Shown here piece after piece: positions 1-5,940 of a stretch of DNA of 7,967 bases. The translations under genes and the position numbers were made by a program. The notes below the pieces were generated by a model. That model searched no databases, was not told where the DNA came from, and saw only the letters and a program-made list of their open reading frames with translations. How positions within the stretch are numbered: position 1 is the first letter of the stretch; each line of letters opens with the position of its first letter. Origin of the DNA: Planctomycetota bacterium (GTDB lineage Bacteria > Planctomycetota > Phycisphaerae > UBA1845 > Fen-1342); NCBI GenBank assembly GCA_030616465.1, contig JAUWXH010000069.1, forward strand, positions 1 to 7,967, written 5' to 3'.

Positions 1-1158
1 GCGGCGTCCGGCGTGGTGATTTCCGTCGTTCCGGCGATCGTCCGCGACGTGTTTCACGGCGAGTACTCCGACGTGGGCATGTACCGCGGTCTGATTGCCG
101 GCGGGCTGGCCGCCGGGGCGGCCATGCTCACGCTCATCGGCCCCGCGCTGCCGGTCCCGCTGGCGGTCCTGGGCGCGGTGCTCGGCGGCGGTGTCTGGGT
201 GCTGGCGCTCGACGCGGCACTGATCTTCAAGCTGGGGCGGCTCTTCACGGGGCTGTGCCTATTCATGCTCGGCGTGCACGGGGCGGGGATTCTCGTGACC
301 ATCATGGTCATCATCCAGCGCTTCGTCCCGGACGGGCGGCGGGGGCGCGTGTTCGGGGTGTCCGACATGTGTACGATGGCCGCCATCGTCGCCGCCACCG
401 GCCTGCTGGGCCTGCCGCACATCGAGCACTTGGACCGCTACATCCCTTGGCTGCTCGGGGCGACCGGAGCGGGGCTGCTGCTGACCACGGTGCTGGCGTG
501 GCGGGAATATCGGCGTGGCGATCCGTTCCCGGCGGTTGTCTGGCTAGTGTGGCGCGTGCTTCGAACGTACGCGGGGTTCTGGTGCGGAGTGAAGCGCGTC
601 GGGCCATGCACGGTGCCGCGCGAAGGGCCGGTCATCCTGGCAGCGAACCACACCGCCGGCATCGACCCCATCCTCATCTACGCCACCTGCACGCACCGCC
701 TGACCAGCTTCATTGTCGCGCAGGAATACTACCATCGCCCGATCGCGGGTTGGTTCATGCGCCAGGCCCATTGCGTCCCGATCAACCGGGCCAGCCCCGG
801 CAAGGCTTTCTTGTCGGCCTGCCTGCGGCTGCTCAAGCAGGGCGGTTGCCTGGGCATCTTCCCCCAGGGCACTTACCTGCCGCCGGACGAAGTCGAGCCG
901 CGGGCGAAATCCGGCATCGGGCTGATCGCGCTGCGCACCGGCGCCACCGTGATCCCCTGCCACATCAGTGGCACCAAATACGTCTACAACCCGTTCCTGG
1001 CCTACTTCCGCCGGCACAAGGCGCGGATCCGCTACGGCAAGCCGCTCGACCTCTCCGCTTTCCGCCGCAAACAGCGGGACAAGGACACCGCACAGCAGGT
1101 CAGCGATTTGATCATGGCGAAGATTCGGGAGCTCGCGCCGGCGGGGGAGACAGCTTGA
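1..1158 (+). CDS. MFS transporter / PlsC acyltransferase fusion protein (5' partial)
   Basis: The frame is open from the first base, so the N-terminus lies outside the window. Residues here are numbered from the GTG at 13, which is probably internal. Residues 1-165 look like the C-terminal half of a major facilitator protein: about five hydrophobic segments (roughly 25-45, 47-70, 75-101, 115-135, 143-162) and a cytoplasmic loop PDGRRGRVFGV of the kind seen between MFS helices. Residues 175-381 are a PlsC/LPLAT acyltransferase domain with the HX4D catalytic motif NHTAGID (H213, D218) and a motif III FPQGTY (283-288). The family role is transfer of an acyl chain to lysophosphatidate or lysophospholipid. 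The fused transporter recalls the LplT/Aas pair, which flips and re-acylates lysophospholipids, so inner-membrane phospholipid remodelling is inferred. Motif III usually reads FPEGTR; here Q285 replaces Glu and Y288 replaces Arg, so the acyl acceptor may differ. No AMP-binding acyl-ACP synthetase domain follows, unlike Aas. Confidence 0.85.
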   Translation, partial: AASGVVISVVPAIVRDVFHGEYSDVGMYRGLIAGGLAAGAAMLTLIGPALPVPLAVLGAVLGGGVWVLALDAALIFKLGRLFTGLCLFMLGVHGAGILVTIMVIIQRFVPDGRRGRVFGVSDMCTMAAIVAATGLLGLPHIEHLDRYIPWLLGATGAGLLLTTVLAWREYRRGDPFPAVVWLVWRVLRTYAGFWCGVKRVGPCTVPREGPVILAANHTAGIDPILIYATCTHRLTSFIVAQEYYHRPIAGWFMRQAHCVPINRASPGKAFLSACLRLLKQGGCLGIFPQGTYLPPDEVEPRAKSGIGLIALRTGATVIPCHISGTKYVYNPFLAYFRRHKARIRYGKPLDLSAFRRKQRDKDTAQQVSDLIMAKIRELAPAGETA

Positions 1159-1159
1159 G

Positions 1160-1195
1160 TGGTCATGTGGTCAAATGGGTAAATGGTCAAATGGG
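1160..1195. repeat. Short direct repeat TGGTCAAATGGG (two copies) after the stop codon
   Basis: The 12-mer TGGTCAAATGGG occurs exactly at 1168-1179 and again at 1184-1195, a 16-base period. A partial copy (TGGTCA) sits at 1160-1165. The tract begins two bases after the upstream stop codon and is clearly richer in A and T than its surroundings. It encodes nothing evident. It could be a small member of a dispersed intergenic repeat family or a protein-binding site; a single locus cannot tell. Confidence 0.6.
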
Positions 1196-1254
1196 GACTG
1201 GGCCCCGCCCGCCCACAACCCGGACCAGGTCGGCGCCGCGAGCACGAGCCCGAC

Positions 1255-1284
1255 TGGCCGCCGGGCGAGCGATTCTGATATACT
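1255..1284 (+). promoter_or_regulatory. Putative promoter for the lipoprotein/toroid operon
   Basis: A good -10-like hexamer TATACT lies at 1279-1284 (one mismatch to TATAAT), in a locally A+T-rich stretch of an otherwise GC-rich gap. The best -35 candidate, TGGCCG at 1255-1260 with an 18-base spacer, is weak. Transcription would begin near 1291, giving a leader of about 95 bases that contains the two hairpins described next. The call rests mainly on the -10 box and its position before a gene with its own ribosome-binding site. Confidence 0.4.
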
Positions 1285-1292
1285 CGCGAAGC

Positions 1293-1352
1293 GGGGACTT
1301 GTCGCCTGGTAGCGGGTCCCCACGGGTCGGCCCGCGCTTGGCAGCCGACCCG
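1293..1352 (+). promoter_or_regulatory. Two tandem stem-loops in the 5' leader of the lipoprotein gene
   Basis: The first stem pairs GGGGAC (1293-1298) with GTCCCC (1316-1321); two further G-U pairs are possible inward, leaving a loop of about 13 bases. The second is a perfect 9-bp inverted repeat, CGGGTCGGC (1323-1331) with GCCGACCCG (1344-1352), around a 12-base loop. Only one base separates the two hairpins, and the second ends 34 bases before the ATG at 1387. No T-run follows either, so they are not ordinary intrinsic terminators. A structured leader affecting mRNA stability or translation, or a dyad operator, is possible. I recognise no known riboswitch. Confidence 0.45.
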
Positions 1353-1386
1353 GCAACGCACAGTTCAGACCGGAAGGAAGAGTGGG

Positions 1387-2376
1387 ATGATGTTCAAGAG
1401 CACACCGACCGTCGCCGCCTTCGTCGCGGCGCTCACCTTCGTGGCCGCACTGGCCGGTTGTTCGAGAGACAAGCGCGGTACTGACTTGGCGGTAGCCGTG
1501 GCCGAGCGGGAGGCAACCGCCGAGAACACGGCCGCCGCGCAACCCCAGCCGGACCAGACGGAGGAACCGACCGCCAGTCCGCCGCAGGAGGAGGCCGCGC
1601 CCGAGAAGCCCGCGCTGCAAGACGAGGCCGCCGAGCAAGCCAAGCAGGCTGAAAAGGAGAAGGCGGATAAGGAAAAAGCTGAGAAAGAGGAAGCCGAAAA
1701 AGCCGAAAAAGACCTGGCGGCCAAGCACCGCAAGCTCGCCAAGCTCGAACGTGACCTGGCGCTCGCTCAGCACAGGATGAAGCGCGCCGGCATGGCGGTC
1801 GAACACGCCGGAGTGGACGCCCAAAACTCGATCGCCAAGGCCGAAGCGGAGCTGGAGATCGCCCAGCGCAAGCTGGAGACATTCGAGAAGAAGACGGTCC
1901 CGACGCGCATCGCGCGGGCCGAACTGAACCTGCAGGTGGCCGAGGACCGCTTCTTAGAAGCCAAAGAGGAGCTCGAGCAACTGGAGCTCACGTACAAGGA
2001 CGAGGAATTCGCCGACAAGACCAAGGAGATCGTGCTCGAACGCGGCCGCCGACGCCTGGAACGCTCGCAGCGCAGCCTGGAAATCCAACGGGTCGACCTG
2101 GCCACGCTCACGGAGAAGACGATTCCGGTCGAGCTCGAGGAGCACGAGTTGCAGACGCGCGACAAGCAGCAGGCCTTGGAGCGCACCAGGCGCGGCGCCG
2201 AATCGACGCGCCTCGACAAGCAGATCGCTCTGATGGCGGCCGAGTCGGAGATCACCCGGATCGAGACGGAGATCGACGTCCTCGAGGAGGAGATCGACGA
2301 GTTGAAAGAGAAGGCCGAGAAGAAGGCTGAGCAAGAGGTCGAAGAAGAGCCGGAGCACGCCCAGGAGCAGAAGTAA
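1387..2376 (+). CDS. Coiled-coil lipoprotein with HlyD-hairpin-like repeat
   Basis: This 329-residue protein has a lipoprotein signal peptide: a positively charged start, a hydrophobic core to about residue 22, and the lipobox LAGC with Cys25 as lipidation site. Residues 26-75 are a Pro/Ala/Glu-rich linker, and 75-115 a low-complexity Ala/Glu/Lys stretch. From about 115 to 320 it is almost continuous charged coiled coil, ending in an acidic tail. An internal repeat with an exact 75-residue offset is visible: LEI (156-158 and 231-233), L-x-T (163-165 and 238-240), and KTVP (169-172) matching KTIP (244-247). The coil resembles the long alpha-hairpin of HlyD/RND periplasmic adaptors, but no lipoyl or beta-barrel domain is present, so export function is not supported. 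The start is backed by a purine-rich GGAAGGAAGAG at 1372-1382; a second ATG follows at 1390. The stop codon overlaps the next start. Function is unknown; a membrane-anchored periplasmic spacer or scaffold is inferred. Confidence 0.8.
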   Translation: MMFKSTPTVAAFVAALTFVAALAGCSRDKRGTDLAVAVAEREATAENTAAAQPQPDQTEEPTASPPQEEAAPEKPALQDEAAEQAKQAEKEKADKEKAEKEEAEKAEKDLAAKHRKLAKLERDLALAQHRMKRAGMAVEHAGVDAQNSIAKAEAELEIAQRKLETFEKKTVPTRIARAELNLQVAEDRFLEAKEELEQLELTYKDEEFADKTKEIVLERGRRRLERSQRSLEIQRVDLATLTEKTIPVELEEHELQTRDKQQALERTRRGAESTRLDKQIALMAAESEITRIETEIDVLEEEIDELKEKAEKKAEQEVEEEPEHAQEQK

Positions 2377-3554
2377 TGCGGCCCGCCGTCCTGCTCCTCG
2401 CGATCGCCGCCCTCGCCGAGGCGACGCCCGCCGACGATGGTCGGACCGAGTTGACGCCGGACGAGGTTCGCACGGCCATTCAGCGCGGCCTGGATTTCCT
2501 GCTGAAGGATCAGAACCCGGATGGCTCGTGGGGCGGTCCCCGGAACGCCGTGTACACCTTCACCGGCGCGGTCTGGTCCAACCCCGAGACCCATCGTTCC
2601 TGGAAGGTGGCGACCACCGGCCTGGGCTGCCTGGCGATGCTGGAGGTGGGCAACTCGGAAGCCACGGAGACGGCCGCGGACCGCGCCATCGGCTACCTGC
2701 TGAAAAACGCCGCCGTCAAACGCCCCAACGAATGGGACACCATGAACAACTGGGCCTATATCTATGGGCTTCAGGCGTTGGCGGCCGCATGCGGGCAGCC
2801 CCGCTACGCCGACTCGCCCCGCCGCGACGAGATGCGCGCCGTCGGCCAGGAGCTCCTCCGCAAGCTCGCCTACCACCAATCGCTCAATGGCGGCTGGGGA
2901 TACCTCGAGTTTGACGCGCCGCGGACGGCCCAGCCGCAATGGGCCACGAGCTTCATGACCGCCGCGGCGGTCGTTGCGCTGCTGGAGGCCCGCGCGCAGG
3001 GTTTCGACGTGGACGAGGCCCTGCTGCAACGGGCGCTGCGGGGGATTCGGCGCTGCCGCTTGCCGAGCGGAGCCTACACCTACAGCATCCCGGCCATCGC
3101 CGACCCGCGCCACTCGGAATGGATCGATCAGATTAAGGGTTCGCTGGGGCGCATTCAGTTGTGCAACCTGGCCCTGCTGATGGCGGGTGATGACATCCCG
3201 CTCGACCGGCTGAAGACCGGGCTGGGATACCTCTTCCGCCATCACCGCTTCCTGGACATCGCCCGCAACCGGCCGATCCCCCACGAAGCGTATTACCTCA
3301 ACTCCGGCTACTTCTACCTGTTCGGACACTACTACGCCGCCCGGCTGATCGAGCGGCTCCCGCCGGAAGACCGGGGCGCCTTCTGGCCGCGTCTGCAATA
3401 CGAGATCATCAAGATCCAGCAAGCCGACGGCTCGATGTGGGACTACGACATGCACGCCTACCACAAGCCCTACGGCGTCGCCTTCGGCCTGCTGGCGCTC
3501 GGTCCATCCCTCGGCGAGCCGGAAGCGGAGCGTGAACCGGCGCCGACACCGTAG
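2376..3554 (+). CDS. Secreted alpha/alpha-toroid protein (prenyltransferase/squalene oxidase repeats)
   Basis: The 392-residue product starts with a short signal peptide; cleavage after the AEA at 14-16 is plausible. The rest is helical repeats of the terpene-cyclase/prenyltransferase toroid fold. QW-like motifs are visible as QNPDGSWGG (46-54), HQSLNGGWGY (167-176), RLPSGAYTYS (228-237) and QQADGSMWDY (348-357), each preceded by a helix of the type A-I-x-x-G-L-x-F-L-L. The DxDD acid motif of squalene-hopene cyclases is absent and the protein is shorter than those enzymes (over 600 residues), so cyclase activity is unlikely. Secreted toroid proteins of this kind are, to my knowledge, common and uncharacterised in planctomycetes; a polymer- or protein-binding role is speculative. 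The ATG overlaps the upstream TAA by one base (TAATG), with AGGAG at 2363-2367 eight bases ahead, indicating translational coupling to the lipoprotein gene. Confidence 0.82.
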   Translation: MRPAVLLLAIAALAEATPADDGRTELTPDEVRTAIQRGLDFLLKDQNPDGSWGGPRNAVYTFTGAVWSNPETHRSWKVATTGLGCLAMLEVGNSEATETAADRAIGYLLKNAAVKRPNEWDTMNNWAYIYGLQALAAACGQPRYADSPRRDEMRAVGQELLRKLAYHQSLNGGWGYLEFDAPRTAQPQWATSFMTAAAVVALLEARAQGFDVDEALLQRALRGIRRCRLPSGAYTYSIPAIADPRHSEWIDQIKGSLGRIQLCNLALLMAGDDIPLDRLKTGLGYLFRHHRFLDIARNRPIPHEAYYLNSGYFYLFGHYYAARLIERLPPEDRGAFWPRLQYEIIKIQQADGSMWDYDMHAYHKPYGVAFGLLALGPSLGEPEAEREPAPTP

Positions 3555-3580
3555 GTCCACGCTGCCTCACCAGCCGCGTG

Positions 3581-5671
3581 TTACTCCGGGACCGCCTGCG
3601 GAATGTAAGTCGTCTCCGCCACGCCGGTGCCGGTCGAACCATCGTACCGCAGCGAGCGCACGCTGATTTCGTAGCTCTGCCCGGGCACCAGGTCGTGCAA
3701 CACGGCCCGGGGGGCAAACGCCACCCCGACCGGCTGGCCATTGACGGCAACCTGGTAGCCCGCGTTTGGAGAATACCGCGTCGGCCAGGTGACGACAGCG
3801 CCGGTCGATCCGTGCCCTTCCACCTGCAATCGCTCGGGAGCGACGGCGGAGACGACGTACGGCTCGGTGGGCTCGAAACGCAGCTCCCAAGCGACGATCT
3901 GCGAGACCGTACTGCGTATGGTTATGGTCGCGTAGCCCTGATGGCTCTGCTGCTCAACTTGGACGATCGTGGCCGGGTCGGCTCCGCGCGACAGCGGCTC
4001 GGCTTTCGCGCTGACCAGCCTGAACGTCGCCGCGCTGCGCGGCAAGCCGATCGTCAGAGTGTAGGGGTCGTCCGCGATTACCTGGCTGATGCCGCTCAGA
4101 ATCGGCTTCTCCTTCGCACCGCCGGACTCCAGCCGGTATAGATCGACCCATCCCTGCGTGATGTGTCGGCTCGTGCTGACCAGGACCGGCCGATCGTTTG
4201 CCGGAACCAGCGTCACGACGCGCACGTCCGCCGGCGGCACGTCGAGGAAAACACCTTGCTCCCAGGCGCCCAGATAGGTCTGCTGCCAGAAGTCGTACAC
4301 GTGGTAGGGCCGGTCCGGCTCCAGGCCGAGCTCCTTCCAGCTCAGGTGATGCGTCTCGGCAGTCTCAGTGTCGTAGTTGAACACGCCGACCACGTCGTAG
4401 GCCCGACCGAGATGCGCTACCTTGAGAACCCAGATCGGCTTGCGCGCCCCTTCCGGTCGGAACAGATCGAGCGGGCGAATGTCCACCGCGGGGTAGACGC
4501 GCTTCAGCATCTCCACGCGGGAAGGCGGCAGATCCGGCAGCCGATCGCTGGTTAGCAGGGCCTGTCCGGTCAGACCCTGGAGCGTCGCCCAGGCGCGCGC
4601 CATGCCGTCGCTCAGCGGCGGTCGAACGTAGAACACGTCGGGGTCGCAGTACCAGGCGACGTTGTGCAGGAAATTCCACTGCTGAACCGCGTCGGCGGCG
4701 GTCAGGAACCCGTCCCAGCCCTGCACGACGTCCAACGCCGTGCGAGAGCCGTGCATGATGCCTACCCCCGGCAAGGGAATGCCGAAGCACCCCAGCAAGT
4801 AGGATTCCGGCCCGATCGCCTCACGGATCGTGCGCAGCGTGTCCCGATACAGCAGTGCGGCGCGCTGCTTCGACGAAGGCTCGTCGCTCGCGGGCCCCGC
4901 CATGAATTCCGCTTTCTTCTCGTACTCGTCCAGGACCATGGGCTGACCGTCGATCTTGAAATAGGTGTACCCCCACCGGCGCAGCGTCCGGAGCAACTCG
5001 CGCAGATACTCATGCGCCTCAGGGACGCTCGGATCGACCAGATAGGTCCCCACCCACGTGTCCGAGGCGGTAGCCCCGTCGGCCTTCCATAGGAACGCTC
5101 GCGCGCCCCGCGCAAGCCGTTCGTTGCTCTGCCCGTGCGGGATCAGCCAGATCCCCGGTTCCAGACCCAGCTTGCGAATCTCGGTCGCCAGCCGGTCCAT
5201 CCCCAACTCGCGGAATCGCGTGTCGATGGCGGTCCAGTCGCGGTTCTCGCCGCCGCCGTGCCCGGTCCCCTGCCAACCGTCGTCAACCTGGACGTAGCGA
5301 CAGCCGTACGGCGCGAGCTGCTCGGCGATCCAGCGCGCATTAGCCAGCACCTCCTCCGGCGTGACCTCCTGGTAGTAGTAATACCACGAGCACCAGCCGG
5401 ACGGCGGCAACGGAAACTCAGACTTGTCGATCGGTTCATAGAACGGGACGTCGAGGCGCTTTTTGTAGTAACTCTCTATGACCGTCCCGTCAGTCAACGT
5501 CACCCGATCTGCCGCCGGGTCGAACATCCCGTCCGCTAGCGGCGTGCGCGCCTCGCCGAGTGTCATCACGAACAGCCGGTCCCCGCCCTTCGGCTTGACC
5601 CGGACCGGCACCGGCCGCGGCCACGGCGTGACCGGGCCGGCCGGTTTGCAGGAAACAGGACCTTCCACCAC
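3581..5671 (-). CDS. GH36-like (clan GH-D) alpha-galactosidase-type hydrolase with C-terminal FN3-like domain
   Basis: A 696-residue protein. The TIM-barrel core starts with PPSGWCSWYYYYQEV (89-103), a hallmark of GH36-type melibiases, then YVQVDDGWQ (126-134). FKIDG (238-242) carries the likely catalytic nucleophile D241, and GSRTALD (308-314) gives D314 as candidate acid/base. Such enzymes hydrolyse alpha-galactosides (or transfer galactose) with retention. A beta-rich region follows from about 420. The last roughly 95 residues look like a fibronectin type III domain, with VTWPT, Y-x-V-x-V-N-G and L-V-P-G-Q-S-Y-E-I-S-V-R. Only about 90 residues precede the barrel, so the usual large N-terminal beta-sandwich is missing. 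No signal peptide is visible, which is odd for an FN3-bearing glycosidase. The start is GTG: two consecutive in-frame GTGs (5671 and 5668) follow AGGAG, and an in-frame stop lies about 15 codons further upstream. The gene converges on the toroid gene with 26 bases between them. Exact substrate is unknown. Confidence 0.82.
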   Translation of the reverse strand: MVEGPVSCKPAGPVTPWPRPVPVRVKPKGGDRLFVMTLGEARTPLADGMFDPAADRVTLTDGTVIESYYKKRLDVPFYEPIDKSEFPLPPSGWCSWYYYYQEVTPEEVLANARWIAEQLAPYGCRYVQVDDGWQGTGHGGGENRDWTAIDTRFRELGMDRLATEIRKLGLEPGIWLIPHGQSNERLARGARAFLWKADGATASDTWVGTYLVDPSVPEAHEYLRELLRTLRRWGYTYFKIDGQPMVLDEYEKKAEFMAGPASDEPSSKQRAALLYRDTLRTIREAIGPESYLLGCFGIPLPGVGIMHGSRTALDVVQGWDGFLTAADAVQQWNFLHNVAWYCDPDVFYVRPPLSDGMARAWATLQGLTGQALLTSDRLPDLPPSRVEMLKRVYPAVDIRPLDLFRPEGARKPIWVLKVAHLGRAYDVVGVFNYDTETAETHHLSWKELGLEPDRPYHVYDFWQQTYLGAWEQGVFLDVPPADVRVVTLVPANDRPVLVSTSRHITQGWVDLYRLESGGAKEKPILSGISQVIADDPYTLTIGLPRSAATFRLVSAKAEPLSRGADPATIVQVEQQSHQGYATITIRSTVSQIVAWELRFEPTEPYVVSAVAPERLQVEGHGSTGAVVTWPTRYSPNAGYQVAVNGQPVGVAFAPRAVLHDLVPGQSYEISVRSLRYDGSTGTGVAETTYIPQAVPE

Positions 5672-5673
5672 GG

Positions 5674-5680
5674 CTCCTCT
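5674..5680 (-). promoter_or_regulatory. Ribosome-binding site deciding the GTG start of the glycosidase
   Basis: On the minus strand AGAGGAG ends two bases before the first GTG (5671-5669) and five bases before the second (5668-5666). No in-frame ATG lies between the upstream stop codon and these codons. The second GTG has the better spacing, so the true protein may be one residue shorter than given. Confidence 0.55.
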
Positions 5681-5720
5681 CGTACGCGGGTCGAGCAGCT
5701 TGATCGTCGAACCTGGTCAC

Positions 5721-5750
5721 AGTATCACGCCGGCCGGCCGCCAGAAACAA
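5721..5750 (-). promoter_or_regulatory. Weak putative promoter for the glycosidase gene
   Basis: On the minus strand TTGTTT (5750-5745) and GATACT (5726-5721) are separated by 18 bases. Each matches the sigma-70 consensus only partly. The spacer holds overlapping GC palindromes, GCCGGCCGGC (5729-5738) and CGGCCGGCCG (5731-5740). In a GC-rich genome these could be chance, but they could also be an operator. Confidence 0.25.
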
Positions 5751-5834
5751 GTCCCGGCCCGCAAGCAGCGGCGGAATCAACGGACGCCTGGGCTCCGGTA
5801 CCCGGCTCGTGCCCCTGTGCGCAGCGGCCCAGAG

Positions 5835-5844
5835 TGCTTATAAT
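5835..5844 (+). promoter_or_regulatory. Putative promoter of the HMG-CoA synthase/thiolase operon
   Basis: A perfect TATAAT occurs at 5839-5844, with TG at 5835-5836, one base further from it than in the classic extended -10. No convincing -35 is seen. It would give a leader of about 90 bases before the ATG at 5941. That leader ends in a strong TAGGAGG ribosome-binding site at 5927-5933, seven bases from the start. A small CCGT/ACGG hairpin with a four-base loop at 5869-5880 is the only structure I notice in it. Confidence 0.5.
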
Positions 5845-5940
5845 CGCCGCCGGGCGCTGAAGGGATTACCGTCGGAACGGCTGTTTGCATTGCCCAAGAC
5901 TCCCTCGGGTTAGCGTTTTCACCCAGTAGGAGGCACGCGC

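Noticed and set aside
1293..1352. Intrinsic terminator for the acyltransferase gene
   Set aside because: The stems are good, but no T-run follows, and they lie downstream of a likely -10 box, which fits a leader better.
255..1484. 409-residue plus-strand frame crossing the acyltransferase gene, the gap and the lipoprotein start
   Set aside because: It is Arg/Ala/Pro/His-rich shadow coding of the acyltransferase frame, with no motif and no sensible start.
2376..3554. Annotation of the toroid protein as a terpene or squalene-hopene cyclase
   Set aside because: The DxDD catalytic motif is absent, the protein is far shorter than those enzymes, and it has a signal peptide; only the fold and QW-like repeats match.
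1767..3560. 597-residue open frame on the minus strand, antisense to both the lipoprotein and toroid genes
   Set aside because: Its C-terminal half is low-complexity Ser/Arg complementary to coiled-coil codons, it spans two well-supported genes, and it shows no domain. Long antisense frames are expected in GC-rich DNA.
3555..3580. Bidirectional terminator between the convergent toroid and glycosidase genes
   Set aside because: The 26 bases contain no convincing inverted repeat and no T-run on either strand.
3578..4141. Plus-strand frame opposite the glycosidase C-terminal region
   Set aside because: It overlaps a confidently identified gene and its translation shows no recognisable domain or hydrophobic pattern.
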